64,000 nucleotides of DNA from Charina bottae (taxonomy: Eukaryota > Chordata > Lepidosauria > Squamata > Charinaidae). The stretch is taken from assembly GCA_023362775.1 (NCBI GenBank), contig JALMGJ010000004.1, forward strand, positions 82,889,798 to 82,953,797, in the 5' to 3' direction. The notes under the pieces are model-generated. The model had not been told where the DNA came from, did not search any database, and worked only from the letters and a program-made list of their open reading frames with translations. Of this stretch, positions 40,140 through 52,197 are shown piece by piece (the stretch's first letter is position 1; each line of letters opens with the position of its first letter). Made by a program: the position numbers and the translations under genes.

Positions 40140-43100
40140 AGGAACAGAAAGTGTTTTGCTTGAAATAAGGCAGTCTAGAGTGACCCCAAATAATATTCTT
40201 GTCATTAACAAAATGGCTCTAACTTCCCTAAGTTAAAACAGCTGAGTTGCAGTGTCACAGACAACAGTCAAGAAAAGATAAGCTGTACATTAAATGCATG
40301 CCCATTCATATTATCTTTTACCAAAGTATCAGTGAAAGAAAAATGCAATAGAGGCACATCCTGAAATAGCATGGGCAGAAATACAGCATTAGAAATCATA
40401 GGCTTGCAAGTTGGTTATGGTTGTTTGACTATACTGACATAGAAAAATCTGAGGTTGATACACACATATACACCAGATGAATGCTACACTTCCACAGTAT
40501 TGTAAATATTCACATTGCATCTCTCACAAGATCAGGATGAGTGAGAATTTAATTTGATCTTTTAATAAGAAACAGTAATGATTCATAAATAATACAGAAA
40601 ACGTTGAGGTTAAAAAAACAGCATTCTAAAATGTAAAAATAATACATTCATCCATATCAGCCCACAGCTTTGAGTGTTTAATCTTAGACATCTGAGCTTC
40701 AGTTCTTGTGTTTAACCATATGGTGCTGAATTAGGATTACAAACTTTTTTTTCCCAAAAAGCTCCTTACCTTTAATAGGCAGAACCCTCTATATGAGATA
40801 TAGGATTCTATAAAATTTGGATAGCCAGACAGGAATTTTATTTTTGTTTTTATAAGAATTTATCAAAATGCATGTATTTCTTAATAAATAGGATGTAAAA
40901 AGACAAATATGTAAGAAAATGAATCTAAAGTTTCATCTGTTCTTACTATGATTCATGAAAACAAGATACACCAGTCTAATGGGATTCTCACCATCCAATT
41001 AAATGCCAGGGGAAGAAATTGTGAGATAATTTTTCCTGTGGGCTTTTTCCAGAGTGAATAGCTAGAAGAACTGCAGAGTGTTCAAGAGATCTGTAGCTGA
41101 AAGAAAACAGCAGCAGCACCCAGCAACAATGAAGTTCAAAAATACCAACCAAATAAATTCTAAAGCATCCTGAAAATTAGGCTTTTAAAAATTGTTTCTT
41201 TTGTAGGGCAAATCAGCACCCTGCAGAGCTTGGGTGTTCTGCTTCTTCAAATAACTGCACATGTCCCAGCAGGACACATTGATACACTCCTGTGTTAAGC
41301 AGCTGGAGTCCTTTACTGCCTTTTAAATTTTCCTACAGTGGCTCTGGCCTAGCAGTGATCTGGAATATTGTGGAGTAGGTGGGCCAAGCAAGTGACACTA
41401 GGAATTGAAGGCCTCTTAAACCTGCTGCTGATCCTGATAACAAGCATGAAAAGCTATGTCAAAGGAATTGGGCTATGAATCAAAAAGATTAAAGTCTGAG
41501 TGTTGGACATTTTTGTGAGTTCCTCAGCACTGCACTTGTTGACCGTCAAAGGTCTTTTGGAAAGAAAAATATATATATATTGTTCAGGTTTAGTGTAAGG
41601 AATCTACATATAAAGCTGGAAGTTTTACCTTTTAGCTATGCTAGGTCACAACCTTTGTTGGATAAACCTGCTTTCAGGCACAGCTTCTCACAGGCTGTGC
41701 ATGTATCCATAGAACCATGCAGACACTCAAACAAACTGATTGTCTTAACTGTGTGCTATACTTTGCTGATAAAGAGTTGGGAATAGAAGATAGTTTAGAA
41801 ACTCATAGGACCTAGCGCTCATAAGAAAAAGATGGGTAACAGTTAAAACACCCAGAAGGTTGATGGGAAGAAGTGTGGTAATGGAGATGATGGTTCACAG
41901 CTGAAATGGCTGGAATGAGTCCATTAGTTCATCAACACTTGGAAAATGTTTTACTATGAAAATATGTGTGGCTTTTCTTTACAAAAGAAAGACTACTATT
42001 GTTTTCTAATTTAAATCAATGTCTCTATCCTACATCTACTAACACTAAACACTATTTCAATCAAGGTTCTACTTTATTTTCTTTATGTCTATTCTATGGA
42101 CTATTTCACTATTCTTCTTAATTCCTAATCACTTAAATACTTTATTATCTATGCTACCTTCAGTTCTATTTTTACGCTATCCCAATATCAATGCCACACG
42201 CCACTAATTGCCTCTTCCCACCTATCTTGATTGCTGGTCTAGCCTCCACTGTCAGCTGACCTAGCTTACTTGACCATTTTGGTGATAGAACTGCTTTGGT
42301 GTTGCTTGTCATAGGCACTAGGTCACATCTTATAGTGCTGGCACTGGCTGTTCTGACTTTGGCTTGGTGGTGACAGCCTTTTGCATTGACTCTTCTGGCT
42401 TTGATTCTCTCAACCCTTTGATGCACTTGGCCCCCTCGGGCTTGACACTCTCTTTGTACCTGTTGGTGTTGCTGCTACTAAGTCTATATTTCCTGGCTCC
42501 CTTAAGCTGTGTCATGCTGCTGCCAACCTACTTCTTAGGTCTGTTTCACGACATCCTCCTGGTCCTGCTACCTCTCTCTCATTGCCTTCTCTCTTTCACC
42601 TACTGCCCTCTGTAAGTTCTGACTCTTTCACTCTTTAGCTAGGGTAGCTGCTGTTATGGCTGGCTTTAGGCTGTGGGTGACTATGGTTGCCAGCCTTTCA
42701 GTCATCTCTTGAGACTCTTCTATTAAGCCTCATGGGACTGCCTTACACTGGCTACTTGGCACTTTAAAGGTATGGAAACTAACTACTTTCTTCTCTTGTC
42801 CTCTTCTTATGGCTTGGTCCCCTCTGACAGCCTGTCATTATTAAGATTTTTTTCTGCCCTATGATCTTCATGGAACATTTCCACTTCCACAACCTTTTTT
42901 GGATAAACCTGCTTTCAGGCACAGCTTCAGATGTGATGATAACAGCATTATCCATCTGGGCTGTTGATTCTTCTTTTCTCATCTTTGGCTTTCTGCAATT
43001 CATTTCCTCTGGACTTTTCTCTCCAGCTAACTAAGGGCTCTTCTTCCTCCCCTCCTCTGCTGTGAAGGAATTCTTCAGCAGCCCTGCATAGTACATACCT

Positions 43101-43267
43101 ATACACATACCTACATGCTGCCAGCTGCAGATTCTTCTCTTCCACAGCATTTTTGGGCTTCTTTCCTTTCTTCTTTCAGCCATATTCCTCCAGCTTTCCT
43201 CTTTCTAGCTCCTTGCTTTCACTTTAAGCTTTTGTTCCTCTATTTCCTGGCAGTTTGAAATCTCTCA
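40140..43267. other. No recognisable gene; unclassified pyrimidine-rich block
   Basis: 40140-41640 is AT-rich without features. From about 42060 to 43265 the plus strand is pyrimidine-rich (purine-rich minus strand) and unlike its neighbours, with several short minus-strand frames (42172-42515, 42779-43145) rich in Lys, Arg, Glu and Ser. I recognise no domain. A 40-bp direct repeat flanks the centre (listed separately). It could be the 5' part of an unrecognised retroelement on the minus strand. Confidence 0.4.
41648..42929 (+). repeat. 40-bp direct repeat, 1.24 kb apart
   Basis: CACAACCTTTGTTGGATAAA CCTGCTTTCAGGCACAGCTTC at 41648-41688 recurs at 42888-42929 as CACAACCTTTTTTGGATAAA CCTGCTTTCAGGCACAGCTTC, almost perfectly, in the same orientation. 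The flanks beyond it differ. Confidence 0.85.
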
Positions 43268-43440
43268 ATCTTTTTTTTATAATAAATTTTATTAGGTTTA
43301 AAGAAAAGAATAAAAACTACAAAGAAAGAAAAAACTACAAAGAAAGAAAAAACTACAAAGAAAGAAAAAAACTAAAAAAGTGCAGAAACACAAGGTAATT
43401 TTTAAAAAAAATTACAAAAGATGTGGCTTCCGACTTTTAA
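43268..43440 (-). mobile_element. L1-tailed 3' fragment joined to R4
   Basis: T-rich start (43270-43277), three copies of AAAGAAAGAAAAAACTACA-like sequence and TGTGGCTTCCGACTTTTAAC match the 3' end of the element at 2072-3447 in the same orientation. It stops exactly where R4 coding begins at about 43441. Confidence 0.75.
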
Positions 43441-44744
43441 CTGGATTGACTACAGGAAAGCCTACAACGCAATGCCACACACATGGATCTGTGAATGCCT
43501 GGCACTATGCAAAGTCAACAGGACACTAAGGACCTTCCTCAAGAACTCAATGGGACTGTGGAAGACAACATTGGAAGTCAACTCAAGACAACTCACACAG
43601 GTGGCCATCAAGTGTGGCATATACCAAGGTGATGCACTATCCCCACTGCTGTTCTGCATTGGCTTGAACCCCCTCAGCCAGATTATCACAATAACTGGAT
43701 ATGGATACAAGTTCAAGAGTAGAACTACCATCAGCCACCTCCTCTACATGGTTGACATCAAGCTGTATGCTAAGAGTGAACAAGACATTGACTCACTGAT
43801 CCACTGACACGGATCTACAGTGAGGACACTGGGATGTCATTTGGACTAGAGAAGTGTGGCTGGATGATAGTAAAGGGAGGGAAGGTAGTTAAGACTGATG
43901 GGGTGGAACTACCAGCAGGCCACATAGCAGACATACAGACCAGCTACAAGTACCTTGGTGTCCCACAGTCACATGGGAACCACATGGCAAGAGAAGACCC
44001 TGCATGGGATGTACCATCGACAGATAGCTGAGGTGGCTGACTTTGTAAAATCCTACCAGTGACTGGAAAGGGCTGGACTAAAAGACAGCACTGAGGCACT
44101 GATCATAGCAGCACAAGAACAGGCACTAAGCACCCGATCCATAGAAGCAGCGGTCTACCACAGTAGACAGGATTCAAGGTGCAGACTATGCAGAGAGGCC
44201 TCAGAAACAGTCCAACACATAGTGGCAGGGTGTAAGATGCAGGCAGGAACAGCATACACTGAAAGGCACAACCAAGTAGCTGGCATTGTGTCCAGGAACA
44301 TCTTCACAGCGTATGGGATAGACCCCAGACAGACAGGCAGGTACTGGCCAATCAACCAGACATTGTGGTAGTAGACAAGGACCAGAAGACGGTGGTGGTG
44401 ATAGATGTAGCGGTGCCAAGTGAGAGCAACATCAGAAAGAAGGAGTATGAGAAACTGGAGAAGTACCAGCACCTGAGGGTGTAACTAGAGAAGATGTGGA
44501 AAGTGAAGGCCAAAGTGGTCCCAGTGGTGGTAGGAGCACTTGGGGCTGTGACTCCTAAGCTGGGAGAGTGGCTCCAAGAGATCCCAGGAGCAACATCAGA
44601 GCTCTCTGTCCAGAAGAGTGCAATGCTAGGAACAGCTAAGATACTGCACAGAACCCTCAAACTCCCAGGCCTCTGGTAGAGGACCCGAGGTTGGGGAAGA
44701 CACATACCTCCCATAGGGGTGAGAAGGGAATTTTTTCTATATAT

Positions 44745-44745
<1 letters not shown>
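43441..44745 (+). mobile_element. R4/Dong-type LINE: RT core plus restriction-like nuclease
   Basis: The copy starts inside the RT (WIDYRKAYNAMPHTWI, motif A), with CGIYQGDALSPLLFCIGLN (43613-43670, motif B) and HLLYMVDIKLYAKSEQDID (43736-43790; the YMDD box is mutated to YMVD). An internal deletion at about 43978 joins SHGNH to a downstream MAREDPAWD segment. The C-terminus shows a zinc knuckle CRLCREASETVQHIVAGCK (about 44180-44240) and the nuclease region PDIVVVDKDQKTVVVIDVAV (44356-44415) with Lys residues in SNIRKKEYEKLEKY, then ends in ILHRTLKLPGLW and a stop at 44679. R4-type nucleases cut the target site for insertion. About 65 nt later it meets a TG microsatellite. Confidence 0.9.
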
Positions 44746-44776
<31 letters not shown>

Positions 44777-44824
44777 CATACACACACATACACACACACA
44801 TACACACACACATACATACATACA
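44746..44824 (+). repeat. TG / CACA / CATA microsatellite
   Basis: TG units (44749-44775) pass into CACA/CATA units (44779-44823). It directly follows the 3' end of the R4 LINE. Confidence 0.95.
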
Positions 44825-45702
44825 GTATCTGCATTTACATGATTAGAGCTGAAAGTTGGAGTTTAAGAAAAAATGTTATTTCTACTTTTGAAACATTCTC
44901 TTAAGACAAAAAGATTAAAATTATTTGCTTTGGTATGCACAGTGATTAACTATGCTTGAAGCTGGAAATTGAAAGTATTTTTTTAATTATTTTCTGGGAT
45001 CTGCTTTTTTGGTACCTTGAATAAAAGGGAAGAAAATGGAATGGTATTTTGTGCTGTCTCTTTCAATAAAATCCTTCAAACCCTTAAACAGACTCTGTGA
45101 ATGCCAGACCTTTTTTCAATCCTACCTTTCCATTCTGCTGAATTGGAAGCTTTGATATGTAGGTCATCCAGTTATGCTGATTTACTGAAGGATAAAAGAT
45201 AATAAAACCCATTCAAGCTTTCCCATATTTATAGAACAGGAAAGTCACATAGTTACAATAACATGAAGGGGTAGTTTACAGGGCATCTGTGTCCTTGATT
45301 AGCTCATACCTATGTGTAATTTAATTGGTATCCATGCCTTTTGATTTACTTGGAATCTGTGCCTACGATGTACTGATTCCATTGTCTTTTGACCTCTTTA
45401 CTCTGAGCAACCAGGTGCTCCTGGTTCCAAAAGATGACACCTTCTACTTCTTTATATTGGACATTATAAAGCAATTATTCAATTAGCCTATACTTCTTAG
45501 AATATGATGTAATGTGTTAAAACCTAGATAAAATCTATGTCTCTCTGAAATCAGGGTTCTTGGCTTTGCTTGCTGGAAGCCCATTGAGCTATATTTCTTT
45601 ACTAAGCTTAATAAAGAAACTAGTTTGGAACTTTCCAGTCATTTGGCTTTTTTTAGAGGTGAGTTTTCTACCATAACAGTCATCCCATTTTTTAAATTAC
45701 TG
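44825..45702. other. No recognisable gene
   Basis: AT-rich DNA without coding or element signature. Confidence 0.5.
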
Positions 45703-45717
45703 CCAAATTCCTATTTT

Positions 45718-47833
45718 CCTTTTTTTAAATAAGAACTTTATTTATTTTCAAAATATAATTAAAATACAAAATACGGAATATAGAAAAGCTAGAGCTTGGA
45801 TCTAAAGAAAAAAGAAAAATCTTTAAAAGTGCAAGCAGATAGAAAACAGAAACAGAAAGTGACTTCCGACTTTCTCCAATACAGATATGAATAAATGCAA
45901 ATATAATCTCTTACCATTGTTTAAACTTTAATAACATTATTTCTATTAAAACAAACCATTTACTCACTAAAACCCAAAATCAAAATTTCATTCTTTTCTA
46001 ACACAAGCAAGTAATCTAAAAGTGGTTGCCAAGTAGCAATAAATCCAGAAACAGTGTTTTCTCTTATTAATGCTGTTAATTTAGCTATTTGGGCCAAGTC
46101 CATCAGTTTAATAATCCAATCTTCTACTGTAGCTTTTTGTGAATCTTTCCATCGTTGTGCATATAAAAGTCTTGCTGCTGTAATCATATACAAAAGCAAA
46201 GTCCCATATTGTTTCTCAAGTTCCTTCTCCATTAAACCTTAGAGAAACAATTCTCGTTTTTTTGTAAGTCCACTTTGAGAATCTTTTGGATAATAATACA
46301 TATTTGATCCCAAATTTTTTTTAGCCTTATCACAAGTCCACCAAAGTTGATAAAAATTTCCTTCACCCAGTGAACATTTCCAAGACATTCGTGACACCAT
46401 TATACATTTCTGACAACTTATCATGGGTTAAATACCAGCGATACACCATTTTATAAAAATTCCCTTTTAAATTATAATTCAAAGTAAATTTCTAACCTTT
46501 GTTCCACATATTTTCCCATTGCTCCAACATAATATTGTATCCAAAATTCTTATCCCATTTAATCATACATTCTTTAACATGTTCATGTTCCAAATTCATC
46601 TGTAACAGTTTATACATCTTTGTAATAACATTTTCATCGTTTGTACAAAGTTCCATTTCAAATTGAGTTGTTTCATTAACAAATTTAAAATTCTTTTTAT
46701 CCACTTTAAAACATTCTAACAATTGCAGATAAGTAAACCAATGACATGTAAAACCTTCCAACTGTAACAGTTCCCTTGTTTTTTGCTTTGGTTCACTGTC
46801 TTCAAAATTTAACAAATCTTTATAATTTAACCAACTTATTCCTCCCACATTTTCTCTTCTAACAAGTGCTTCTTGAGGTGACAACCATAATGGTACATTA
46901 GGAGACAATCTTACCTTATATTTGTTCCAAACCCTCAGTATGGCACTCCTAACAAAATTATTTTTAAAATCCTTATAAGTAGGCCACCCAAATCTCAGTT
47001 CATATCCTTAAAGTTGTAGTAGTTTCCTGCTCTTGAAAGTTATCCATTCCTTCATCCAAAGCAAACAACAGGCATCAAAATACAATTTTAAATCATGCAA
47101 ACCCAAACCTCCTCATTCTTTGGCATCTTGTAACAATTTATATTTAATTCTTGGTTTCTTGCCTTGCCAAATGAACTCTGAAATATCTCTCTGCCATTGT
47201 TTAAATGGTAAATCTGTTGTCAAAATCGGTATAGTCTGAAAAAGAAACAGCATCCTAGGCAAAACATTCATCTTAATCACTGATATTCTCCCCATAAGAG
47301 ACAATTGTAGTTTTTCCCATCTTAACAAATCCTTTTTCACATCATTCCAAATTTTAACATAATTGTTTTGAAACAACATACTATTCTTATTTGATAAGAT
47401 CACCCCAAATATCTAACCTTTTTTTCAATCTTAAAACCAGTCTAACCCATCAACAATTCTTGATTGGACAAGGTCATATTTTTGGTTAACATTTTTGTTT
47501 TTTTTTGTTTATTTACTTTAAGACCTGCCAATGACCCAAATTCTTTCAGTTTCTTCATCAGCTGTTCCGCAGTATCCAAAGGTTCCTGTAATATCTAACC
47601 TAAGTCATCAGCAAAAGCGCTCAGTTTAAAAACTTCTTTTTTAATCTTTAAGTCCTTTATTTGTTCGTCTCCTCTAATATCTCTATTAAAAAATTCCAAC
47701 ACTAAAATAAAGAGCAAAGGTGATAAAGAGCATCCTTGTCTTGTTCCTTTTTGTATATGGCATGATTCAGTTAACTCATCATTCACAATAATATTTGCCT
47801 TTTGAGGTGTATAAATTGACTAAATTCCCTAGA
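45718..47833 (-). mobile_element. L1 LINE, 5'-truncated, with target duplication
   Basis: A minus-strand L1 insertion of about 2.1 kb bounded by CCAAATTCCTATTTT (45703-45717) and CCAAATTCCTACTTC (47834-47848), a 15-nt duplication with two differences. It covers the end of ORF2 from the RT palm to the stop and a 3' untranslated part with GTCGGAAGTCAC, ending in an A-rich tail (plus strand CTTTTTTTAAATAAG at the left). Coding details are in the separate entry. L1 uses target-primed reverse transcription, which explains the 5' truncation and duplication. Confidence 0.93.
45960..47786 (-). pseudogene. L1 ORF2 C-terminal part, broken
   Basis: Starts with the RT palm: CHIQKGTRQGCSLSPLLFIL (motif B, about 47765-47705) and VFKLSAFADDLG (catalytic box, about 47630-47598). 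It continues through WEKLQLSLMGRISVIKMNVL (47310-47250), FIWQGKKPRIKYKLLQDAKE (47170-47113), LWLSPQEALVRRENVGG (46900-46850) and FTYLQLLECFKVDKKNF (46740-46690). It ends WQPLLDYLLVLEKNEILILG and stops at 45960. The frame is broken at several places (stops near 47595, 47110, 46985, 46490 and 46240). The full protein copies L1 RNA at a nicked chromosomal site; this one cannot, since the endonuclease and the first RT blocks are absent. Confidence 0.9.
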
Positions 47834-47892
47834 CCAAATTCCTACTTCCAAAGGGAAAACTCAGATGAGAAAGAATTAGTAGCATGTATATA

Positions 47893-47897
47893 ATACA

Positions 47898-47933
<36 letters not shown>

Positions 47934-47938
47934 TAGGG
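47893..47938 (+). repeat. CATA tetranucleotide repeat
   Basis: About eight units of ATAC followed by TATA. Confidence 0.93.
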
Positions 47939-48542
47939 TATTTATGAGCATATGCATATAATATGAAAAATAAAAATGCTATAAAAATATAGAAGCATAA
48001 ACAATATAAAAGAAGAAAATGATGTATCCAGAAAATGGAGAAAGAATAAATGAGCCTTTAAAGTGTGAAACAAACTGTTAATTCGGTGAGTCTTCCAATA
48101 CAGTTTAGATTTAAACAGCTACAGAGATTTATTTAAATATATTTCAAATAAAACATGAATGAAAATAAATACTAATGGGCACATTTTTACATTGGAGTTG
48201 AAAAGGGATAACTGCAAAATGAAATTCAGCTTTTATTCAGGCCATAAATTTTACTATGGCCAAAGGTTCTTTTATCCTAAGAGGTTAATTTTCACTAACA
48301 GATGAAGCACCTGGTAATTTATCTTGCTTTAAATCAGGGCTGAACCTTGGCCTAATTTCAAAAGTGACTACAGGTGATTAGTACAATCTGTGGTAAGATA
48401 TATGTCTTACCCACCAACTCCCCTATTGAATAAGAAGAGAATGAAGAGAGAAAAAGGAATGGAAGTGTCTTCACTTCCATTCCCCAATATATTTAGCATC
48501 TTGCTTCTACTCTACTGAAAAATGGCATGCAAATTTCTAACC
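47939..48542. other. No recognisable gene
   Basis: AT-rich DNA without coding or repeat signature. Confidence 0.5.
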
Positions 48543-48550
48543 CCCTAGAC

Positions 48551-48817
48551 CAGAGCTTTCCAAACTGTGTGTCGCGACACTTTAGTGTGTCGCAACAAAA
48601 CCTGGAAGTGGACATGCACGGTGGCGGCACAGGGGCACGTGCGGCGGCGTGCATGGCGGCGATGGCAGCGGTGCGCCATCAGCGCTTCTGGGTTTTAGTG
48701 GAAAACACAAGGCCGCTGCCGCACAACCGCCATGCACACCTCTGCAACCGTGCGCGCCCCTGCGCTGCTGCTGCCGCCATTGGTGTGTCACCAACGGTGG
48801 CAGTTTGGAAAACACTG
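48551..48817. mobile_element. Non-autonomous hAT element, 267 bp, with 8-bp duplication
   Basis: Ends CAGAGCTTTCCAAACTG and CAGTTTGGAAAACACTG are imperfect terminal inverted repeats (two differences in 17). CCCTAGAC stands on both sides (48543-48550 and 48818-48825), a perfect 8-bp duplication with a central CTAG, typical of hAT. The interior is GC-rich with CGCGAC/GTGTGTCGC motifs. The overlapping open frames on both strands are not genes. The same family is at 49915-52515. Confidence 0.9.
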
Positions 48818-48825
48818 CCCTAGAC

Positions 48826-49906
48826 TGTCTCTAGAGAACTTAATTTAAACCTTTTTTCATTTAAAAGTCATTCTTAATCAATTTCTTACAAAATATCATG
48901 GCATTTGGCAAGTTTGCAAGATTTTGAGGAATGTGGTCCTTGGATGTACCTAAAAATGACATACATGCCCTGAGAAGACTTTCTGATTTGTTTGACAATG
49001 TGCTGATTTATCATCTTGATCCTCTACCAATTCAAGGAGATACTTCCTAATCTTTTGAGTGCTTTGCTGCCTAATTGGTAAATGAAATATTCTTTTGCTC
49101 TTTCTTCATTTACATGATTGTTTTGCAATGGTATGTAATAGGTCTGAGAAAGCAGGATTCCATCCCAACCCTCTTTCTTCCAAGTGGCAGAACTTCTCAA
49201 AGATGAAGCAGCAGTACAACCAAACACTAAATGTATTTGTGATCTGCTAGAGAAAAGAAGAGAATAGAAACACAAAAAGTTGGATGGAGTTTCTGATCAC
49301 TTAAAAAGCTGTCTCTCATGATTTACAATCTTAGAATTACTGAATTCACGCAGATAAAATCCAGAGTGGACAGGTCAACCAGCATTTTTGAAGATGGAGT
49401 AGAGACAGAGAAAATGGCAGAGTTATAATCCTTTGTTTGATTCTGGGGAGGTGGGGGGAATCACAGCTTGAAAATTATAACAAACACCATTTGACAGATA
49501 CTGCAACAGTGTTGAAAGTTGTTCAGACTAAAGTGATCCAGCTACAGGGTCTGCTTTATGAAAATAATTTACAGTATATACATTCCTTCAATGCTAGAAT
49601 TCAATGTCTAAAAGTCTTTCAATACCTGTCTGAACCTGAATGAATTCAAGAGAAGAGTCAAGACAAAGGCTGCATGATAGAGATTTCTTATGTATTGCTT
49701 GAGTCCAGGATGATTGGAATCAGGGAGGAAAGATGGAATCAGCCCAATTAGAAAATAATGGCATTTTAACCAAGAAATTAAAGATTGATATCCATGCTTT
49801 AACCTTGATCCTCAATTGGCCAGCTTCTACCCTCAAAACTAAATTAGATATCCACTTTGGGCCTTGGAACACTGCGTTTATAAACTTGGTTTGTAAAAGT
49901 TCATCA
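48826..49906. other. No recognisable gene
   Basis: AT-rich DNA between two hAT elements; no coding signal I can defend. Confidence 0.5.
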
Positions 49907-49933
49907 GTCTACAACAGAGCTTTCCAAACTTTT

Positions 49934-52197
49934 TTTTTTTATTAAATTTTATTAAGTTTTACAATACATAATAAAATTTAAAGTAGAAAAAAGAAATAGA
50001 AACAGAAATACAAAATAAGAAAAAGATAAAGAAAAAGTGAAGTCAAGAAATAATAAGCAAAGAAAATATAGAAAATAGATGTCCTCCAATCTATCTTTGA
50101 ACTTAAAGTACAACAATTGATTTTAAATGTTAGTCCTTCATACAGTATACAGGAACTTTTCTTTGTCATATGCCTTTTGATTTCTTTAATCCAATCTTCT
50201 AACCTTCATCTTACTGTCTCCCAATAATCCATCTTTGGCTTCCACTCCTTGAAGTAGTAGTTAAATGTTGAATGTTCATTACTACATATTTATATCTTCA
50301 ATAAAGACCAATTAGTATAACAAATAAAAGCCTTATTTACTTCTAATAAACTACAATATATTCTATTCATATTATGACTCATAACCTAACATGTTATGTA
50401 ACTTAATACATAATTTAGCAATTCTTATAGTGTTCATACATATATATTTCTATAATTTAATTCTAATATATATATATATCTCCATAAAAAAGGAATTCTT
50501 GAATCTCAATTATCCATCTGTAATTTCCATTCCTTGTAGTAGTGTCCATTTAAACTAAATGCATAATCTATCATATCACTTAACCTAATAGCTAATATAT
50601 CAATTCTTATAATATTCATACAATACATATTGATATATATCATCCTGTAGTAACCATCATTCTAATTCCATCATATCATTATCTTCTCATAAATATATCT
50701 CTAAGGAAAACAATATTCTATAATATCAACTTGTGTTTGTATTTAGCATCTTACATTTAGAATATCACTTTTTATATATCCATACAATTTCTCATAACAA
50801 TTCAAGTCCATATTTTCATTAGCCTTTATATCCATACAGTTTCTCATATCTTCTGTTTAGGTTATGCCAAAATCACAATACACTGTGGGAGATTCGCAAT
50901 ATACAGCCTGCTCTTTTCTATATCTCATATAGAATATCAGAGCAACCTTCTCTCCCTTTCCACATATTTCACAACATCCATCCAACTGTGCACCCATATT
51001 TTCACTCTGTCTCCACTGCCACAACATACAGTATCTATACCAAGATTGTAGTGTAAAGCCTTCAGAATGTTCTTCTGAACTAATATACTCAAAATTTCCT
51101 CCTTCTGTTTCTCCTCCACTTGAAAAACATTTTTCCTTTCTGTCTCCGTTTCTGTTCTCTGTTCTTTCTCTCTGTTTTGCAGAGTTACGAACAGTAATTC
51201 CAACGACCTTTGAATATTTGAAAAAGCCTCAGTAATCTCTCTTCTGAGCTCCTCAGGTACAAGTTGGAAAGCCATCTTTCCTGTGTCCTTCAAATTAAAA
51301 CAACAACCCTTCTAGTCAAAACAATAATCATGTAATCTGTTCATGGAATACTACCAGCAGAATCTATTAAGCAGAACGTCGTTGTTGTTGTTTTTTTTTT
51401 TAAAGTAAAAAGAAAAAAGAAAGTTCCAATAATCCAAAATACAGGAGAGAATAATATTTTAAACAGTTTATAGAAGGAGAAATAAAAAATATATTCCAAA
51501 TGAAGCAAAATCCAACCAGGGAGGATGTAGAAAAAGAAGACAAGGAAAAAAACACGTTACCCTGTGTTTTTATTCTTCAAACTGCGAGCTTTCGTTCTTC
51601 AAGCTGCAAGCTGCTTAATCCAAACAAAGAGTTTCTCAAAAAATGAATAGTCATTTAGTTTATCAAGCGAAGAATTACAAACAGAGTCTCTTAAATCCCT
51701 CTAATACAAAAGAGAAGTAAAAAAAAAAATGCAGACGTTTCATTATGTTGCAAATATAGAGTCCATCAAACTTCCACCAGAATCAGTTATAGCAAAGAAA
51801 GCACAAAGTTAGCCAACATTTTCAACAAAGTCCAAAAAATAGATCTTAGATTTCAAAAATATTTTAATCTAAAAAAAACATTCCTAAAGTGATCTAAAAG
51901 CGGCTGGGCGCTCTTGTGTCTCTTCAAAGAGACTTGTTTCCCCTGCGAGAGCCTGATATATCTCGGCCATTGCCTTGCACTTACCCTGTTCCTTCCGCGG
52001 TGGAAAACTACAGAAAAAACAAGGGTAGGCAATCCCAATGGCCCCACGAGTAATCTTCTGGTCTCCCCCTCTCCAGGGGAAAAAAAACTTCAGTGGACCA
52101 CAACTTCTGCAATCCACGCAAGCAAGGGAAATTCAGTCAGTTCTCAGCTTCTCTGAGAAATCTGACTGGTCGAGCTGGCAGCCAAGCCTGGAGTGGG
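49934..52197 (-). mobile_element. L1-like element without reverse transcriptase, 2.26 kb, perfect 17-bp duplication
   Basis: GAGCTTTCCAAACTTTT occurs at 49917-49933 and 52198-52214, a perfect 17-bp target duplication. The minus strand begins at about 52197 (CTCCCCACTCCAGGCTTGGC) and ends in an A-rich tail (plus strand TTTTTTTTATTAAATTTTAT at the left), so it inserted by L1-type priming. The only sizeable coding-like region is a 118-codon frame at 50937-51293 (MAFQLVPEELRREITEAFSN, then a Glu/Arg/Lys-rich, coiled-coil-like part with QNREKEQRTETETERKN). No endonuclease or RT motif was found anywhere in it. Either an internally deleted L1 or a half-L1-like family. Confidence 0.8.
50937..51293 (-). 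pseudogene. Possible coiled-coil (ORF1-like) frame of the RT-less element
   Basis: A 118-codon frame starting MKDTGKMAFQLVPEELRREI. Residues 14-72 are rich in Leu, Glu, Lys and Arg with a heptad-like pattern, as in the N-terminal coiled coil of L1 ORF1 proteins, which coat L1 RNA. The second half (ILVQKNILKALHYNLGIDTV, WVHSWMDVVKYVERERRLL) shows no domain I recognise, and no RNA-binding RRM-like region is seen. The frame ends in a stop at 50937; similar-looking residues continue after it, suggesting a broken longer frame. Function is inferred from composition and position only. Confidence 0.35.

Noticed and set aside
39903..40211. KGKERKGKER and FLSFPFLSF frames
   Set aside because: Both are readings of the GGAAA tract.
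48527..48834. Ala/His-rich frames
   Set aside because: GC-rich interior of a 267-bp hAT element; both strands open by composition.
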